From assembly GCA_937875605.1 (NCBI GenBank), contig CALLXZ010000100.1, forward strand, positions 1 to 14,927: a DNA stretch of 14,927 nucleotides, given 5' to 3'. Made by a program: the position numbers and the translations under genes. Origin of the DNA: an uncultured Moheibacter sp. (lineage in GTDB: Bacteria > Bacteroidota > Bacteroidia > Flavobacteriales > Weeksellaceae). Below, one piece after another: positions 13,716-14,927 of this stretch; the stretch's first letter is position 1; each line of letters begins with the position of its first letter. The notes under the pieces are model-generated. The model worked only from the letters and a program-made list of their open reading frames with translations. It made no database searches and was not told the DNA's origin.

Positions 13716-13746
13716 CAAAAATAGAATTTTTTCCCTGATTTACAAA
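13716..13746 (-). promoter_or_regulatory. Full -33/-7 promoter for the CNNM gene (TTTG-N19-TATTTTTG)
   Basis: On the minus strand TTTG (complement of 13743-13746) is followed after exactly 19 nt by TATTTTTG (complement of 13716-13723). Both elements and the spacing match the Bacteroidota consensus, making it the best promoter match in the window. It predicts a start near 13709 and an untranslated leader of about 105 nt. Confidence 0.6.
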
Positions 13747-13785
13747 TAGGTAAATTTTGTTTTAATTTGCATAAAATAATTTGTT

Positions 13786-14927
13786 TTGAATTCTAATGTT
13801 CTTGACATCCAAAATCTATCGCTTTCTTTTGGAGAAAATGAAATCCTAAAAAATGTTTCATTTTCGGTTCCAAAAGGAAAAACTATAGGTGTAGTGGGCG
13901 AATCCGGTTCTGGCAAATCGATCACTTCACTGGCCGTGATGGGTTTATTGCCAAAAAATGCAAACCTTTCTTCGGATAGTAAAATTTTGTTTGAAACGGA
14001 ATCTGAAACGATTGATTTATTGAAATTAAATTCGGAAGAAAAACGAAAATTTCGAGGAAATAAAATCGGAATGATTTTTCAGGAACCGATGACTTCTCTG
14101 AATCCCAGCATCCGTTGTGGAGAACAGGTAGAGGAAGCAATTCGTTTGCATTTGAAATTGGAAAAAAATCAGGCAAAAAAACGGGTGATTGAATTATTTG
14201 AAAAAGTTTTATTGCCAAATCCGGAACGAATTTACAAAGCTTATCCACATGAACTTTCCGGTGGACAGCGTCAACGTGTGATGATTGCGATGGCAATTAG
14301 TTGCAATCCCAAAATTCTGATCGCCGACGAACCGACAACGGCACTTGATGTGACGGTTCAGCGAACGATTTTGGATTTAATTAAAAAATTACAAAAGGAA
14401 ATTGATTTAAGTTGTATTTTCATTTCGCATGATTTGGGTGTAATTGCTGAGATTTGTGATGAAGTCGTGGTGATGTACAAAGGCGAAATCGTGGAAAAAG
14501 GAAATGTTCAAGCTATTTTTCAAAATCCAAAACAAAATTATACCAAAGGATTGATTGCTTGTCGTCCTCGTTTGGATGTGCGTTACAAAGAATTGCCGAC
14601 GATTTCCGATTATATCAAAAATGAGAATCACCAATCAATCGTTTATACAAAAGAAGAGCGAAACAAATCTCATCAGGAAATTTATGCGCAAACTCCTATT
14701 TTAGAAGTAAAAAATCTGTCAAAATATTTTTATTCGAAACCGTCACTATTTGGAAAAGAAAAAGTGTCGGTCAAAGCAGTCGACGATGTGAGTTTCAAAG
14801 TTTATCCGGGTGAAACATTGGGTTTGGTGGGAGAATCGGGAAGCGGAAAAACGACGCTTAGCCGAACGGTTTTATTGTTAGAAAAACCAACGGCGGGCGA
14901 AATTTTTTATCGAGGAAAAGACATCGT
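13786..14927 (+). CDS. Two-domain peptide/nickel ABC transporter ATPase (DppD-DppF / YejF type), partial at the window end
   Basis: About 380 codons are visible. The first ATPase domain has Walker A GESGSGKS (38-45), a Q-loop FQEPMTSLNP, signature LSGGQRQR (157-164), Walker B with Asp181 and Glu182 in ADEPTTALD, and the switch His215. It closes with the oligopeptide-transporter C-terminal motif NYTKGLIACRPR. A linker of about 60 residues leads to a second domain (from about 310), whose Walker A GESGSGKT is at 349-356 before the window ends. Two fused ATPases of this type power import of di/oligopeptides or related solutes. The permeases are not in view. The open frame begins at 13780 after a stop, and the only start codon before Walker A is TTG at 13786; the first ATG would remove the nucleotide-binding loop. 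A 7/8 -7 match (TTAATTTG, 13762-13769) lies just upstream. Confidence 0.92.
   Translation, partial: MNSNVLDIQNLSLSFGENEILKNVSFSVPKGKTIGVVGESGSGKSITSLAVMGLLPKNANLSSDSKILFETESETIDLLKLNSEEKRKFRGNKIGMIFQEPMTSLNPSIRCGEQVEEAIRLHLKLEKNQAKKRVIELFEKVLLPNPERIYKAYPHELSGGQRQRVMIAMAISCNPKILIADEPTTALDVTVQRTILDLIKKLQKEIDLSCIFISHDLGVIAEICDEVVVMYKGEIVEKGNVQAIFQNPKQNYTKGLIACRPRLDVRYKELPTISDYIKNENHQSIVYTKEERNKSHQEIYAQTPILEVKNLSKYFYSKPSLFGKEKVSVKAVDDVSFKVYPGETLGLVGESGSGKTTLSRTVLLLEKPTAGEIFYRGKDI

Noticed and set aside
13740..14296. Minus-strand frames of 61 and 124 codons opposite the ABC transporter gene
   Set aside because: They are antisense to conserved ATPase motifs (Walker A, Q-loop, signature) and show no promoter or protein features of their own.

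Overview
The window looks like an ordinary chromosomal segment of a member of Bacteroidota, class Flavobacteriia, perhaps Weeksellaceae-like; the family guess is weak. Support comes from low GC, a SusC/RagA-type outer-membrane receptor, flavobacterial families (DUF6427, DUF6341), start codons without Shine-Dalgarno sequences, and many intergenic matches to the Bacteroidota -7 promoter element TAnnTTTG. I see no phage, insertion sequence, CRISPR array or toxin-antitoxin pair.

Layout. On the minus strand, 1-302 is the N-terminus of a SusC-like TonB-dependent receptor. A strong palindromic terminator (427-458) separates it from the operon rimP-nusA-infB (5051 down to 481), which couples ribosome maturation, transcription elongation/termination and translation initiation. 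Divergent from rimP is ogt (DNA alkyl repair). A divergent pair of membrane genes follows: a 63-residue DUF6341-like protein (-) and a DUF6427-like polytopic protein (+). Next is the overlapping minus-strand pair queD-lpxH (pterin/deazapurine and lipid A synthesis), divergent from a ComF-family phosphoribosyltransferase gene. tRNA-Cys, folB (folate) and sodA follow on the minus strand. On the plus strand come a membrane-anchored serine hydrolase of the class C beta-lactamase fold and, overlapping it by 59 nt, a DEDDy 3'-5' exonuclease. Convergent to these is a CNNM/CorC-type CBS-domain membrane protein. The window ends inside a two-domain peptide ABC transporter ATPase that must start at TTG.

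No large undescribed system is visible. The most interesting structure is small: the leader of rimP-nusA-infB has a Bacteroidota -7 box, a textbook Shine-Dalgarno (rare in this phylum), a 22-codon upstream ORF that runs into rimP, and a terminator-like hairpin with a U tract just before the rimP start. No gene lies upstream for this terminator to end, so it is a candidate attenuator, possibly a NusA autoregulatory one. Other points are a predicted leaderless folB mRNA, an operator-like palindrome in the sodA promoter, a near-perfect -33/-7 promoter with a long leader for the CNNM gene, and the long frame-shifted overlap between the hydrolase and exonuclease genes.

Gene coverage is dense. No stretch over 300 bases lacks a gene; the longest gaps are 303-480 and 13604-13785, described under their terminators and promoters.
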